From assembly GCA_029979505.1 (NCBI GenBank), contig JAPOHH010000004.1:19850-83849 (forward strand): a stretch of 64,000 nt of DNA, given 5' to 3'. Positions 50,344-62,858 of the stretch are shown piece by piece. Position 1 is the first letter of the stretch, and the number at the start of each line of letters is the position of its first letter. Origin of the DNA: a bacterium (lineage in GTDB: Bacteria > Pseudomonadota > Gammaproteobacteria > GCA-002705445 > GCA-002716945). A program made the position numbers and the translations under genes. The notes under the pieces are model-generated. The model saw only the letters and a program-made list of their open reading frames with translations, had not been told where the DNA came from and searched no databases.

Positions 50344-53300
50344 TTAAGCAACTTTATTGATTGTATTTTTTATAATGTCTTCCATTGACGCGTTAATTGG
50401 CTTGATTAGTTTAAAATGTTTAATTTCATTATTTAAATTTTTCATTATCTCTTTTGCATTTATGCTGTTTGTCTCATTAATATAGTCTTTCATTATGGTT
50501 TTGAAATATTTTAAAGTAATTTTATCAGCACTTGATAAATCAACATACTCAACGGAACTATCATTTATATTTTTATGAAGAGTTTTGTTTTTATCATACA
50601 TAAAAGCTACTCCACCGGTCATCCCGGCACCAAAATTGTTTCCAACTTCACCTAATATTATTGAACAACCTCCGGTCATATACTCGCAACAATGATCTCC
50701 AGCTCCCTCTACAACAGCTACTGCTCCTGAATTTCTAACAGCAAATCGCTCACCTGCTTTTCCTTCAGCATACATTTTTCCTCCAGTAGCACCGTAAAGA
50801 CAAGTATTTCCAATTATGCTATTTTTATCAGCAACCTTTTTAAAATGTTTTGATGTCTTAATTATTATTTTTCCACCTGACATTCCTTTGCCTACATAAT
50901 CATTAGCATCACCAGTAAGATATATATCAACTCCACCAGCGTTCCATACACCTAAACTTTGTCCTGCTGTTCCAGTTAAATTCAGGATTATTGGTGTTTT
51001 TGAAAACCCGTGATTTCCATATAATTTTGCAATTTCACCAGATAAACTTGCACCAATAGATCGATCAAGATTTTTAATATCATAATTAAGAGTTTTACTC
51101 ATTCGATTCAATATTGCATCTTTTGAATCTCTAAGAATTCTCTTAGCAAGAATACCTTTGTCATATGGTTTATTAGATTTTACATTACAATATTTCGGTG
51201 ATTTTTTATCTGAGATTGTTAACATTTTTTTAAGGCTTAAAGATTTTTGTTTTTGAGTGATTCCTTTACTTATAGATAAATATTGAGTTTGTCCTATAAG
51301 TTCGTCAATAGACTTAACACCAATAGATGCCATAATTTCTCTAACATCCTGTGCGATAAATTTAAAATAATTTACTACTCGTTCTGGGCTACCTGAAAAA
51401 TGTTTCATCCTTAAAAGTTTATTTTGAGTTGCTACACCTGTAGCACAATTGTTGAGATGACATATACGAAGATATTTACAGCCTAAAGCTACCATCACTG
51501 AAGTACCAAAACCATAACTTTCTGCTCCAAAAATTGCAGCTTTGATAACATCTAATCCAGTTTTTAGACCTCCGTCAGTTTGTATTCGTACTTTTTGCCT
51601 GAGTTTATTAAGCATGAGGGTTTGTTGTGTTTCTGCAATACCCATCTCCCATGGAGCACCTGCATATTTAACCGATGTAAGAGGACTCGCGCCAGTACCT
51701 CCATCATATCCAGATATTGTGATTAAATCTGCATATGCTTTTGTTACACCAGCAGCTATAGTTCCAACCCCTTTTTGCGATACTAATTTAACAGATATAA
51801 GCGCTTTGTTATTAACTTGTTTTAAATCGTATATAAGTTGAGCTAAGTCTTCAATGCTATAAATATCATGATGAGGCGGAGGAGAAATTAGTGTAACTCC
51901 TGGTACAGAATATCTGAGTTTAGCAATATATTGATCAACTTTATCACCGGGCAGCTGCCCGCCTTCACCTGGTTTAGCTCCTTGAGCAATCTTAATTTGT
52001 ATTACATCAGCATTTACTAAGTAATGAGGAGTTACACCAAATCTACCAGAGGCTACTTGTTTAATTTTAGATGTTTTTGGTGAGTTATATCTTTTGATAT
52101 CTTCCCCGCCTTCACCAGAGTTAGATCGACCTCCAATTGTATTCATTGCAATAGCTAAAGCTTCATGAGCTTCTGGAGATAGTGCACCAAGAGACATTCC
52201 AGCTGTGTCAAATCTTTTTAATATTTTTTTAGAAGATTCAACCTGTTCTAAAGCAATTGGTTTTTTGTTTTTAACATTAAATAAATCTCTAAGAAAACTT
52301 GGATCTCTTGAATTAACTAATGAAGCAAACTTTTTATAATCTTCATATTCACCGCTAGTTACACATGCCTGTAATGATTTAACAACATCAGGATTATAAT
52401 CATGATATTCACCACCAGCTGTAAATTTAAGAAGTCCACCTTTATTAATACCCTCAGATATTTTTAGAGAGTAAGCTTTATTTTTTTCTAAGTCTCTCTC
52501 TATATCTTCAAAGCCTACTCCTTCTATTCTTGAAATGTTGTTTCTAAAACAGAGGTCAATAACATCAGAATTAATTCCTATAGTTTCAAACAGTTGTGCA
52601 CCTCTATAACTAGAAATACAAGAAATTCCCATCTTAGACATAATCTTCAGTAAACCTTTATTAATACCTTTGATAAAGTTTTGGACGTGAGATGGGTAAG
52701 AATTTTTATCAATACTGTTCCTCATAAGTAAATCGTTAATAATATTAAATGCAAGATAGGGGTATATAGCAGATGCGCCATAACCCAATAACACAGCAAA
52801 GTGATGTGAATTCCATGCTGATGCCGTCTCGACAATAATATTACAATCACATCGCAATCCCTCTGTAATTAGCCTATGATGAACTGCACCAACTGCCATA
52901 GCAGCTGGAATAGTAAGCTGATCCTTGTTTAATTTTTGATCAGATAAAACAATCAATACATTTTTTTTCTTAACGCTTCTTACAGCTCTATCACAGATTG
53001 TATTAATAGCTTCTTCAAGATCAATATTATTATCATAGTGAAGACTTAGAGTATCACTTGGAAAACCTTTTTTCCTGTAGTTGACTATTTTTTCAAATAC
53101 CTGATTAGATAATACTGGAGAATCCAAAACTAGTCTGCCCGCATGAAGAGACGACTCTTCAAAGAGGTTTCTTTCAACGCCAAGACATGTCTCAAGCGAC
53201 ATGACACTTGTTTCCCTGAGGGAGTCAATTGGAGGATTAGTTACTTGTGCAAACTGCTGTCTAAAATAGTCATAAAGAGATCTTGATTGTTTCGACAATA

Positions 53301-54795
53301 CGGGCATTGGAGTGTCATCTCCCATAGAGCCAGTACCTTCGACAGCCAGTTTAGCAAGAGGGAGTATTACATCAACTTCTTCTTCAAGAGAAACTCCATA
53401 GAATTTTTTGTATGCTATTAACTCCTCATTGCTATATTTTAAAGGCTTTTCTTTTTTTAATTCATATCCGCCTATGTCTAAAGAATTTTTATTTAGCCAT
53501 TCATCATATGGATGTCTGTCTTTTAATATTTTATTAATATCGTCGGAAAGTAATACTTCGCCATTTAGTGTATCAACAGCGAGCATATCACCAGGAGCAA
53601 GTCTACCTTTTTGTAACACATCAGAATCGTCATAGTCATACACACCTACCTCGGAGGCAAGTGTTATATGCCTGTCTTTGGTAATAATGTATCTTGCAGG
53701 CCTTAAACCATTTCTATCTAGTACGCATGCTGCATATCTTCCGTCTGTGAGTACTATCCCCGCTGGCCCGTCCCATGGTTCCATATGCATGGAGTGATAT
53801 TCAAAACAGGCTTTTAATTTTTTATCAATCTTATTATTGTTTTGCCATGCAGGAGGAACAAGAGTTCGCATAGCTCTAAATATACCCATATCACCAGCCA
53901 GGAGGTATTCGAGCATATTATCCAGTGAATAAGAATCGGAATCACTCATCGAGACAACTGGATGCATATCATTAAGTTCAGGCAAATCTTTTATATCGAG
54001 TTTATTTCTTCTTGCCATGTACCAATGTCTATTACCTTGAATAGTATTAATTTCACCGTTGTGGGCTAAGTGCCTAAATGGTTGGGCTAGTTTCCACTGA
54101 GGTAATGTGTTTGTAGAGAATCTTTGATGAAATACGCACAAAGATGTTTTCATTTTTGGGTGAACTAAATCAGGATAAAATTTTTGAATATTTTCAGATA
54201 CTATTAAACCTTTATATGATATTACTTTGGATGACATGCTGCAGACGTATAAATCAGGATCATTTAATATTTTTTCAACCTGAAGCCTTGCTACATATAG
54301 TTTTTTTTCGAATTCATTTTCATGTAAATCATCTGATCCGGAAATTATTATTTGTTGTATATCAGGAAGCGATTTTAAAGCATCATCACCACAAACCTTT
54401 TTATTTATTGGTACATTTCTCCAACCTAAAACTTCCATCCCTAATTTTTTTATTTGGAAGAAAAATGTCTCTTTGATTTTTTTATGCTTAGTTTTATTTC
54501 TAGGCATAAATATTGTACCAAATGCATAATTATTTCTGAGCTCAATACCAATTTCTTCTGCACAAAAATGGAGAAATTCATTTGGTTTTTTTATTAGTAG
54601 TCCACATCCATCACTTGATTTACCATCATCAGACACTGCACCTCTATGCTTAAGTCTATTTAATGCCTCTATACTTGTGTCGATTATCCAGCTTGATGGT
54701 TTATCATCCATGTTTGCTATAAGACCAAAGCCACAATTATCCCTTTCAAAAGTAGGAGAATACATGGTGTTTTTTGAATTGTGTCCATTATTCAT
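50344..54795 (-). CDS. gltB: Glutamate synthase large subunit
   Basis: N-terminal Cys in ERDNCGFGLIANMD, SGYDGGTGASPLTSVKYAG, C-terminal GXGXG repeats. Confidence 0.96.
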   Translation of the reverse strand: MNNGHNSKNTMYSPTFERDNCGFGLIANMDDKPSSWIIDTSIEALNRLKHRGAVSDDGKSSDGCGLLIKKPNEFLHFCAEEIGIELRNNYAFGTIFMPRNKTKHKKIKETFFFQIKKLGMEVLGWRNVPINKKVCGDDALKSLPDIQQIIISGSDDLHENEFEKKLYVARLQVEKILNDPDLYVCSMSSKVISYKGLIVSENIQKFYPDLVHPKMKTSLCVFHQRFSTNTLPQWKLAQPFRHLAHNGEINTIQGNRHWYMARRNKLDIKDLPELNDMHPVVSMSDSDSYSLDNMLEYLLAGDMGIFRAMRTLVPPAWQNNNKIDKKLKACFEYHSMHMEPWDGPAGIVLTDGRYAACVLDRNGLRPARYIITKDRHITLASEVGVYDYDDSDVLQKGRLAPGDMLAVDTLNGEVLLSDDINKILKDRHPYDEWLNKNSLDIGGYELKKEKPLKYSNEELIAYKKFYGVSLEEEVDVILPLAKLAVEGTGSMGDDTPMPVLSKQSRSLYDYFRQQFAQVTNPPIDSLRETSVMSLETCLGVERNLFEESSLHAGRLVLDSPVLSNQVFEKIVNYRKKGFPSDTLSLHYDNNIDLEEAINTICDRAVRSVKKKNVLIVLSDQKLNKDQLTIPAAMAVGAVHHRLITEGLRCDCNIIVETASAWNSHHFAVLLGYGASAIYPYLAFNIINDLLMRNSIDKNSYPSHVQNFIKGINKGLLKIMSKMGISCISSYRGAQLFETIGINSDVIDLCFRNNISRIEGVGFEDIERDLEKNKAYSLKISEGINKGGLLKFTAGGEYHDYNPDVVKSLQACVTSGEYEDYKKFASLVNSRDPSFLRDLFNVKNKKPIALEQVESSKKILKRFDTAGMSLGALSPEAHEALAIAMNTIGGRSNSGEGGEDIKRYNSPKTSKIKQVASGRFGVTPHYLVNADVIQIKIAQGAKPGEGGQLPGDKVDQYIAKLRYSVPGVTLISPPPHHDIYSIEDLAQLIYDLKQVNNKALISVKLVSQKGVGTIAAGVTKAYADLITISGYDGGTGASPLTSVKYAGAPWEMGIAETQQTLMLNKLRQKVRIQTDGGLKTGLDVIKAAIFGAESYGFGTSVMVALGCKYLRICHLNNCATGVATQNKLLRMKHFSGSPERVVNYFKFIAQDVREIMASIGVKSIDELIGQTQYLSISKGITQKQKSLSLKKMLTISDKKSPKYCNVKSNKPYDKGILAKRILRDSKDAILNRMSKTLNYDIKNLDRSIGASLSGEIAKLYGNHGFSKTPIILNLTGTAGQSLGVWNAGGVDIYLTGDANDYVGKGMSGGKIIIKTSKHFKKVADKNSIIGNTCLYGATGGKMYAEGKAGERFAVRNSGAVAVVEGAGDHCCEYMTGGCSIILGEVGNNFGAGMTGGVAFMYDKNKTLHKNINDSSVEYVDLSSADKITLKYFKTIMKDYINETNSINAKEIMKNLNNEIKHFKLIKPINASMEDIIKNTINKVA

Positions 54796-54831
54796 AGTAT
54801 GAACATATTACCATAAATATTTATTTTAGGA

Positions 54832-55908
54832 TTAACTGATGAAGTTTTTGGATAAATCTTTTAGATATTTATTTTCTAATTTATCAGTAATAAATGCTGC
54901 ACCTATATTTTTCAAAAGAATAAATCTATTCTTTCCGGATAATTTTTTCTTATCGTGACCAAGATGTTTCATTATATTTGTTGATGTAATCTTTTTTGGT
55001 ATCATTGTAGGCAAACCTAGATTTAGAATCATGTCTTCTATTTCGCAATATTGTTCATGAGTTAAAAAGTTCTGATCAGCTGATATTGCAGATGCTATAT
55101 TCATTCCTATACTTACTGCTTCACCATGAAGAATACCTTTGTAGTTTTTTGATGCCTCAATAGCATGTCCGAATGAATGACCAAAATTTAGTAAGGCTCT
55201 AATGCCGCCTTCTAATTCATCCTCTTTTACTATTTGTGATTTAATTTGTACACAGGTAGTAATCATTTTGATAATACAAGAATCATTGAAATTATATATT
55301 TTTCTGTAGTTATTGTTTAAAAAGTTAAAGAATGTTTTATTTTTAATAAGTCCGTACTTTATAACTTCTGCCATCCCGGCCAAAAACTCTCTTTTAGGTA
55401 ATGATTTAAGAACTGTTGGATCTATTAGTACAAGTTTTGGATGTTTGAATGATCCAATTAAATTTTTTCCTAACGAATGATTGATTCCACATTTTCCTCC
55501 AATAGAAGAATCAACTTGGGACAAAAGTGTTGTAGGAATGTGTATAAGAGAAATGCCTCTCATGAAAGTGTCTGCAGAAAAAGCTGCAATATCTCCTATG
55601 ACACCTCCGCCTAAAGCAACGATGGTTAGCGATCTATCATAATGATTTTTTACTAGAAAATCATAGATTTTATGAAGAGTTATACTATTTTTATATCTCT
55701 CACCATCTGGAAGAACTAGCGTATTTACATTAAATTCACGAAAGAGTTTTTTTGTCCTATTTAAATAAAGTTTGCTTACTGTAGTGTTTGTTATAATCAA
55801 AACATCTTTATTATTTACGTATTTCGAAGGGTCAAAATTTTTAAGAAGATCATTGCCAATACATATAGGTATTTTTTTATCAGATGTATTTAGAATTACT
55901 TTTTTCAT
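54832..55908 (-). CDS. aroB: 3-dehydroquinate synthase
   Basis: VLPDGERYKN, ALGGGVIGDIAAFSADTFMRGI, NFGHSFGHAIE. Confidence 0.95.
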   Translation of the reverse strand: MKKVILNTSDKKIPICIGNDLLKNFDPSKYVNNKDVLIITNTTVSKLYLNRTKKLFREFNVNTLVLPDGERYKNSITLHKIYDFLVKNHYDRSLTIVALGGGVIGDIAAFSADTFMRGISLIHIPTTLLSQVDSSIGGKCGINHSLGKNLIGSFKHPKLVLIDPTVLKSLPKREFLAGMAEVIKYGLIKNKTFFNFLNNNYRKIYNFNDSCIIKMITTCVQIKSQIVKEDELEGGIRALLNFGHSFGHAIEASKNYKGILHGEAVSIGMNIASAISADQNFLTHEQYCEIEDMILNLGLPTMIPKKITSTNIMKHLGHDKKKLSGKNRFILLKNIGAAFITDKLENKYLKDLSKNFIS

Positions 55909-55914
55909 TTGGCA

Positions 55915-56414
55915 TTAATTTAGTTTGTTTATAATATTAGATACTACATCTTCTTTGGTTAAATTTGAAACATCGACTTCAATATTAGAAACTTTTTGAT
56001 ATATTTCTCCCCTTATATTATCAAGTTTTTTTATTGTAGTTTTAATATTCTTATTTTCTAATAGTGGTCTATGGGATCTATTTTTAATTCTATGATATTG
56101 AGTCTGTAGTGAGATGCGCAGATATACAACACATCCTATTTTAAATATTTTTTGATTATCTTTTCTCAGAATAGCCCCACCACCTGTAGAGACTATAAAC
56201 TCATCTAACATGGAATATTCCATTAATACTTTCGATTCAAGATTTCTAAAATGTTCCTCATTATATTCTTCGAAGATTTCTGAAATTGTTTTGCCTTGTT
56301 CTTTTTCAATAATTGCATCTAAGTCATAATGAGGTAGTTCAAGTCTTTTTGCTAATAGTCGGCCGATAGTAGATTTGCCGGAACCCATTGGACCAACTAG
56401 AAATATTTTCTTAT

Positions 56415-56418
<4 letters not shown>
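55915..56418 (-). CDS. aroK: Shikimate kinase
   Basis: FLVGPMGSGKSTIGRLLAKRL, DLDAIIE, VSTGGGAILR. Confidence 0.94.
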
Positions 56419-58873
<2,455 letters not shown>

Positions 58874-58907
58874 TTATTACTATTTAGCGATATTTGTGGA
58901 AAAAGGT

Positions 58908-59360
58908 TTAGTTCAAAAGCTTTTTTATAAGACTACTAACAAGAGACATATCAATATTATCACCGTGGTTATTTTTGATTGAGCTCATAGCTTTTCCCAT
59001 TTCTTTCATAGAGGAAATCTCAAGATCCTCAATTACCTTTTTGACTATATTTTCCGTTTCTACTTCACCGAGAACTTCTGGCAGATATTTACCGATTAAT
59101 GTCATTTCTTTTTTTTCTTTGTCAGCTAACTCTTGTCTATTAGCTTTGATGAATTGATCATATGAATCTTGATTTCTTTTGATTATAGATTTCAAAATCT
59201 TTACCACTGATGAATCATCAAGTTCAATTTTTTTGTCTTTTTCTTCTTTGTTAAGAAATGATAGTGCAAATCTTAGAGTGGAGGAATCTTCTTTGTTTCC
59301 ATTTTTTAAAAATTTTATCTGATCACTTTGGATACTATCTTTGATAGCTGATTTTGACAT
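58908..59360 (-). CDS. yqeY: GatB/YqeY domain protein
   Basis: IKDSIQSDQIKFLKNGNKEDSSTLRFALS, YLPEVLGEVE, downstream of rpsU. Confidence 0.88.
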   Translation of the reverse strand: MSKSAIKDSIQSDQIKFLKNGNKEDSSTLRFALSFLNKEEKDKKIELDDSSVVKILKSIIKRNQDSYDQFIKANRQELADKEKKEMTLIGKYLPEVLGEVETENIVKKVIEDLEISSMKEMGKAMSSIKNNHGDNIDMSLVSSLIKKLLN

Positions 59361-59366
59361 TACAAA

Positions 59367-59591
59367 TTAAAATTTTTTGTATGGAGGTTTTTTTCTGAGA
59401 GTATCCATACTAACTTTTCTTTTACATCTCTTAGTTGCAGCTGCTATTTTTCTTTTTCGCATAGCCGTAGGTTTCTCATAAAATTCTCTTCTGCGTGTTT
59501 CTGTTAAGATACCGGCTTTTTCACATCCCCTCTTAAATCGTCTTAGCGCGATTTCAAATGGTTCATTATCTCTTACTTGTACACTTGGCAT
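59367..59591 (-). CDS. rpsU: 30S ribosomal protein S21
   Basis: [48 protein letters not shown]. Confidence 0.96.
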   Translation of the reverse strand: MPSVQVRDNEPFEIALRRFKRGCEKAGILTETRRREFYEKPTAMRKRKIAAATKRCKRKVSMDTLRKKPPYKKF

Positions 59592-59634
59592 AAATTTCCT
59601 TTATTATTCAAATATTGCGTAATATTACTCGATA

Positions 59635-59664
59635 TTGTCTATAAAGCAAGTTTTAACTTATAAT
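59635..59664 (+). promoter_or_regulatory. Predicted sigma-70 promoter of tsaD
   Basis: TTGTCT (59635-59640), 18-bp spacer, TATAAT (59659-59664), 6 nt before ATG 59671. Confidence 0.65.
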
Positions 59665-59670
59665 ATAACT

Positions 59671-60660
59671 ATGATTACACTAGGCATTGAATCTTCTTGC
59701 GACGACACTGGCTTAGCGATTGTAAATTCTGATGGCAAAATTATAGATCATATAACTAGTTCTCAACATGAAATTCATGCACAGTATGGTGGTATAGTCC
59801 CCGAGCTAGCCTCCAGAGATCATGTTAAAAAATTTATACCATTGCTCGATATCTTACTGAAAAGAAATTCTCTAACAATTAGCGCCATCAATTTGATTGC
59901 ATTCACTAATGGTCCTGGTTTGTTGGGCCCACTACTAGTAGGTGCTTCACTATCTAAATCGTTAGGATGGAGTAATAATATTCCAACAATAGAAGTGAAT
60001 CATCTTGAGGCACATATATATTCACCTATGATAACTGAAGAAAATTTAAGACCGCCCTTTATTTCATTACTAGTGTCTGGAGGTCATACAATTTTGTCAG
60101 CTGTAGATGTTAATTTTAATATACAAACATTAGGAGCAACATTAGACGATTCTGCTGGGGAGTGTTTTGATAAAATTGCACGTAAATTGGGTTTATCATA
60201 CCCAGGTGGACCTCAAATTTCGAAAAGAGCGGAGAATTCTATTGATAATACATTTATCTTTCCAAGACCTATGATTAAAAGTAATAACTATGATTTCAGT
60301 TTTAGTGGATTAAAGACACATGTTATAAACGTTGTGAACCAAACTGATTTAACAGATGAAAATATAAACAATATATCCTTTGAATTACAAAACGCTATTG
60401 TTGAGACTCTGATTAATAAGTCGAAAAAAGCATCTGATGATTTGGGTATTAATAATATTGTAATTACTGGTGGTGTTAGCGCAAATCAAAAACTAAGAGA
60501 TGACTTTTCTTTATTGAAGGGATGTAAGGCTTATTTTCCTGATGTTAAGTTTAGTACTGACAATGGCGCTATGATTGCATATGCTGGTCTTTTGAAATCA
60601 AAAACATGTAAATTCAAAAATAATTATAAAATTAAACCTAACCCCTCTTTAACCTTGTAG
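59671..60660 (+). CDS. tsaD: tRNA N6-adenosine threonylcarbamoyltransferase
   Basis: MITLGIESSCDDTGLAI, GGIVPELASRDH, LLVSGGHT, VITGGVSANQKLR. Start moved from 59635. Confidence 0.95.
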   Translation: MITLGIESSCDDTGLAIVNSDGKIIDHITSSQHEIHAQYGGIVPELASRDHVKKFIPLLDILLKRNSLTISAINLIAFTNGPGLLGPLLVGASLSKSLGWSNNIPTIEVNHLEAHIYSPMITEENLRPPFISLLVSGGHTILSAVDVNFNIQTLGATLDDSAGECFDKIARKLGLSYPGGPQISKRAENSIDNTFIFPRPMIKSNNYDFSFSGLKTHVINVVNQTDLTDENINNISFELQNAIVETLINKSKKASDDLGINNIVITGGVSANQKLRDDFSLLKGCKAYFPDVKFSTDNGAMIAYAGLLKSKTCKFKNNYKIKPNPSLTL

Positions 60661-61218
60661 TAATTCGCGAATATTGCTCCGATGATTCAATAAAATAATC
60701 AATGTATGAAGTAGAGTCATTAAAAATAAGATAAAGTTATTGAGTGTTACAAGTGCCACAATTGGTAAAAACATGAAGCTTACAATTGCAGATAAACCTG
60801 AAATTCTTTTAAACATGAAAACTAACGCCCAAATAATTAATATTGATAAACCGATTAACAAATCCATAGCAAGAATAAAACCAAACGATGAAGCCACTCC
60901 TTTTCCTCCTTTAAATTTATTAAAAACTGGAAACATATGACCAAATAAGATGAAAAAGGAAAATATATATAAGACATGAATGTCTTGGTCTCCTAACAAA
61001 TATATAGGAATAAATCCTTTTAGAAAATCTCCAAGAAATGTCAAGACACCAGGAAGCGGGCCTGCAATACGATACATATTTGTTGCACCGGGATTAGTCG
61101 ATCCAAGCATTCTCGGATCTCCGGTAGTCATAATCTTATGGGTTAATATGGCGAACGGTATGGAACCAATTAAATAAAATAAAATAATTATTAGAAAATT
61201 ATTGAGAATAGCTTCCAT
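60649..61218 (-). CDS. plsY: Glycerol-3-phosphate acyltransferase PlsY
   Basis: YLIGSIPFAIL, GSTNPGATNMYRIAG, FGHMFPVFNKFKGGKGVASSFG. Confidence 0.94.
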   Translation of the reverse strand: MEAILNNFLIIILFYLIGSIPFAILTHKIMTTGDPRMLGSTNPGATNMYRIAGPLPGVLTFLGDFLKGFIPIYLLGDQDIHVLYIFSFFILFGHMFPVFNKFKGGKGVASSFGFILAMDLLIGLSILIIWALVFMFKRISGLSAIVSFMFLPIVALVTLNNFILFLMTLLHTLIILLNHRSNIRELLQG

Positions 61219-61260
61219 TTATAAAGCATACACCAGAGATTTATATTATTCTAATCTGTA

Positions 61261-61953
61261 ATGCCGATAGAAAAGATACATAGAATTACTTATATTCATG
61301 GATGGTTGTTTGGTTCATATATATGGGATGATGCAATAAACTATTTTAGTAAATCTTTGATACATAATTACATTACGTTGTCAGGCTATGGAGAAAAAAG
61401 TAATGTAACTAATACTACAAAGATAGATCATTTGCTGTCTTCTGCAAATAAGGAAGACATGATTATTGCTTACTCCTACAGCGCATCAATGATATTGAAC
61501 TCTAATAAATTGAGTTCATGTCTCGGAACAATGATTCTAATAAATCCCTTTTTTAAGCCTAAGGAAGGTACTATTGAAAGCTTATACGCAGAAATTAAAA
61601 GTAATCCAAGAGAAGCGTTACGAAAATTTATGTTTAATTGCATTAAAAGTAGAACTAATAATAAAGAAAAATTTATCCGATTAACAAATCTCCTTAATAA
61701 TAATTTCATTCCGTCAATAGATATACTTTGCCTTGGATTAGAGGATTTAAAAAAAATTAACAAAACCAATAAAGATATCTCAAGTACAAAGAATGTTCAT
61801 ATCATTCAATCATCTCATGATCAAGTCACTAGCTTAGACAAATATAATCAACTTAAAAAAAATAAATTTTCTACGTATACACTTGATGACAGTCCTCATT
61901 ATCCTTTTTTTGAATTTGAAAAAATCTATGACATTATAAAAAAAATATTATGA
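61261..61953 (+). CDS. Divergent alpha/beta hydrolase, predicted pimeloyl-ACP methyl ester esterase (BioH-like)
   Basis: YIHGWLFGSYIWDDAI, nucleophile-elbow candidate AYSYSA, SSHDQVT (acid), SPHYPF (His); adjacent to bioC. Confidence 0.7.
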   Translation: MPIEKIHRITYIHGWLFGSYIWDDAINYFSKSLIHNYITLSGYGEKSNVTNTTKIDHLLSSANKEDMIIAYSYSASMILNSNKLSSCLGTMILINPFFKPKEGTIESLYAEIKSNPREALRKFMFNCIKSRTNNKEKFIRLTNLLNNNFIPSIDILCLGLEDLKKINKTNKDISSTKNVHIIQSSHDQVTSLDKYNQLKKNKFSTYTLDDSPHYPFFEFEKIYDIIKKIL

Positions 61954-62771
61954 ACAAAAAAATTATTGAATCATTCTCCAATCGAGCTTACAGCTATGAT
62001 GATTACTCGTTTATTCAAAAAAATGTTAACGAAAGATTATTGAATAGGCTTAATCTCATTAAACATGATAAAAAAAATATACTCGAGATAGGATCTGGGA
62101 CTGGTGATTTATCTCAAACTCTTCTAGATAAGTATCCTGAATTAAATATAGTTTCCATTGATTTATCACATGAGATGATTATGGCTCATAAGGATAAAAA
62201 CCCTTCTGCAATATGTATTCAAACAAAAGGAGAAACTCCACCGTTTAAAAATGAATCTTTTGATACGATTTTATCCAGCTTGACGTTGCATTGGTGCGAT
62301 CTAAACGAAAATGTATTCAAGAGATACTCAAACCTACTTAAACCAAATGGACTTCTTCTATTTTCTGCAGCTGGCCCAGATACTTTTAGAGAGTTCAAAA
62401 AATGCCCCGAGACTATTTATAAGAAGCTCAGATTTAATAATTTCATAGATATGCATCACTACGGTGATTTTATGCTTAATGCAAACCTTAAAGATCCAGT
62501 TGTTGATAGTGAATTCATTACACTTGAGTTCACTTCTCTTAAACAGCTTCTGAACTCTCTTAGACTGACTGGGACAAACGTAACGAACATTGATCAGACT
62601 CAATATATTAATAGGCGTGAGTATAGGATAATAGCTGATAGCTTGTACAACGGGACATCAGATTCATTTGAATTAACATATGAAATAATTTTTGGATATG
62701 CCTTAAAAGAAGCAAAAACCCTTGATAAATCAGGCAAATTGATTCCAATCAAAGAAGTAAAAAAAGAGTAA
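61950..62771 (+). CDS. bioC: Malonyl-ACP O-methyltransferase BioC
   Basis: SFSNRAYSYDDYSFIQKNVNERLLNRL, ILEIGSGTGDLSQTLL, LTLHWCDLNENVFK; overlaps the BioH-like gene. Confidence 0.85.
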   Translation: MNKKIIESFSNRAYSYDDYSFIQKNVNERLLNRLNLIKHDKKNILEIGSGTGDLSQTLLDKYPELNIVSIDLSHEMIMAHKDKNPSAICIQTKGETPPFKNESFDTILSSLTLHWCDLNENVFKRYSNLLKPNGLLLFSAAGPDTFREFKKCPETIYKKLRFNNFIDMHHYGDFMLNANLKDPVVDSEFITLEFTSLKQLLNSLRLTGTNVTNIDQTQYINRREYRIIADSLYNGTSDSFELTYEIIFGYALKEAKTLDKSGKLIPIKEVKKE

Positions 62772-62858
62772 ATTAGAAATTCCATAAGTACTAATATTTT
62801 GTTAATATTGGGTTGCAAAAAAGTTGTTATTGAAGGATCAATAACCATATATTAGGGA

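Noticed and set aside
51542-51841. 99-aa plus-strand ORF inside gltB
   Set aside because: Antisense shadow of the conserved gltB synthase domain.
54144-54476. 110-aa plus-strand ORF inside gltB
   Set aside because: Antisense shadow frame, no recognisable features.
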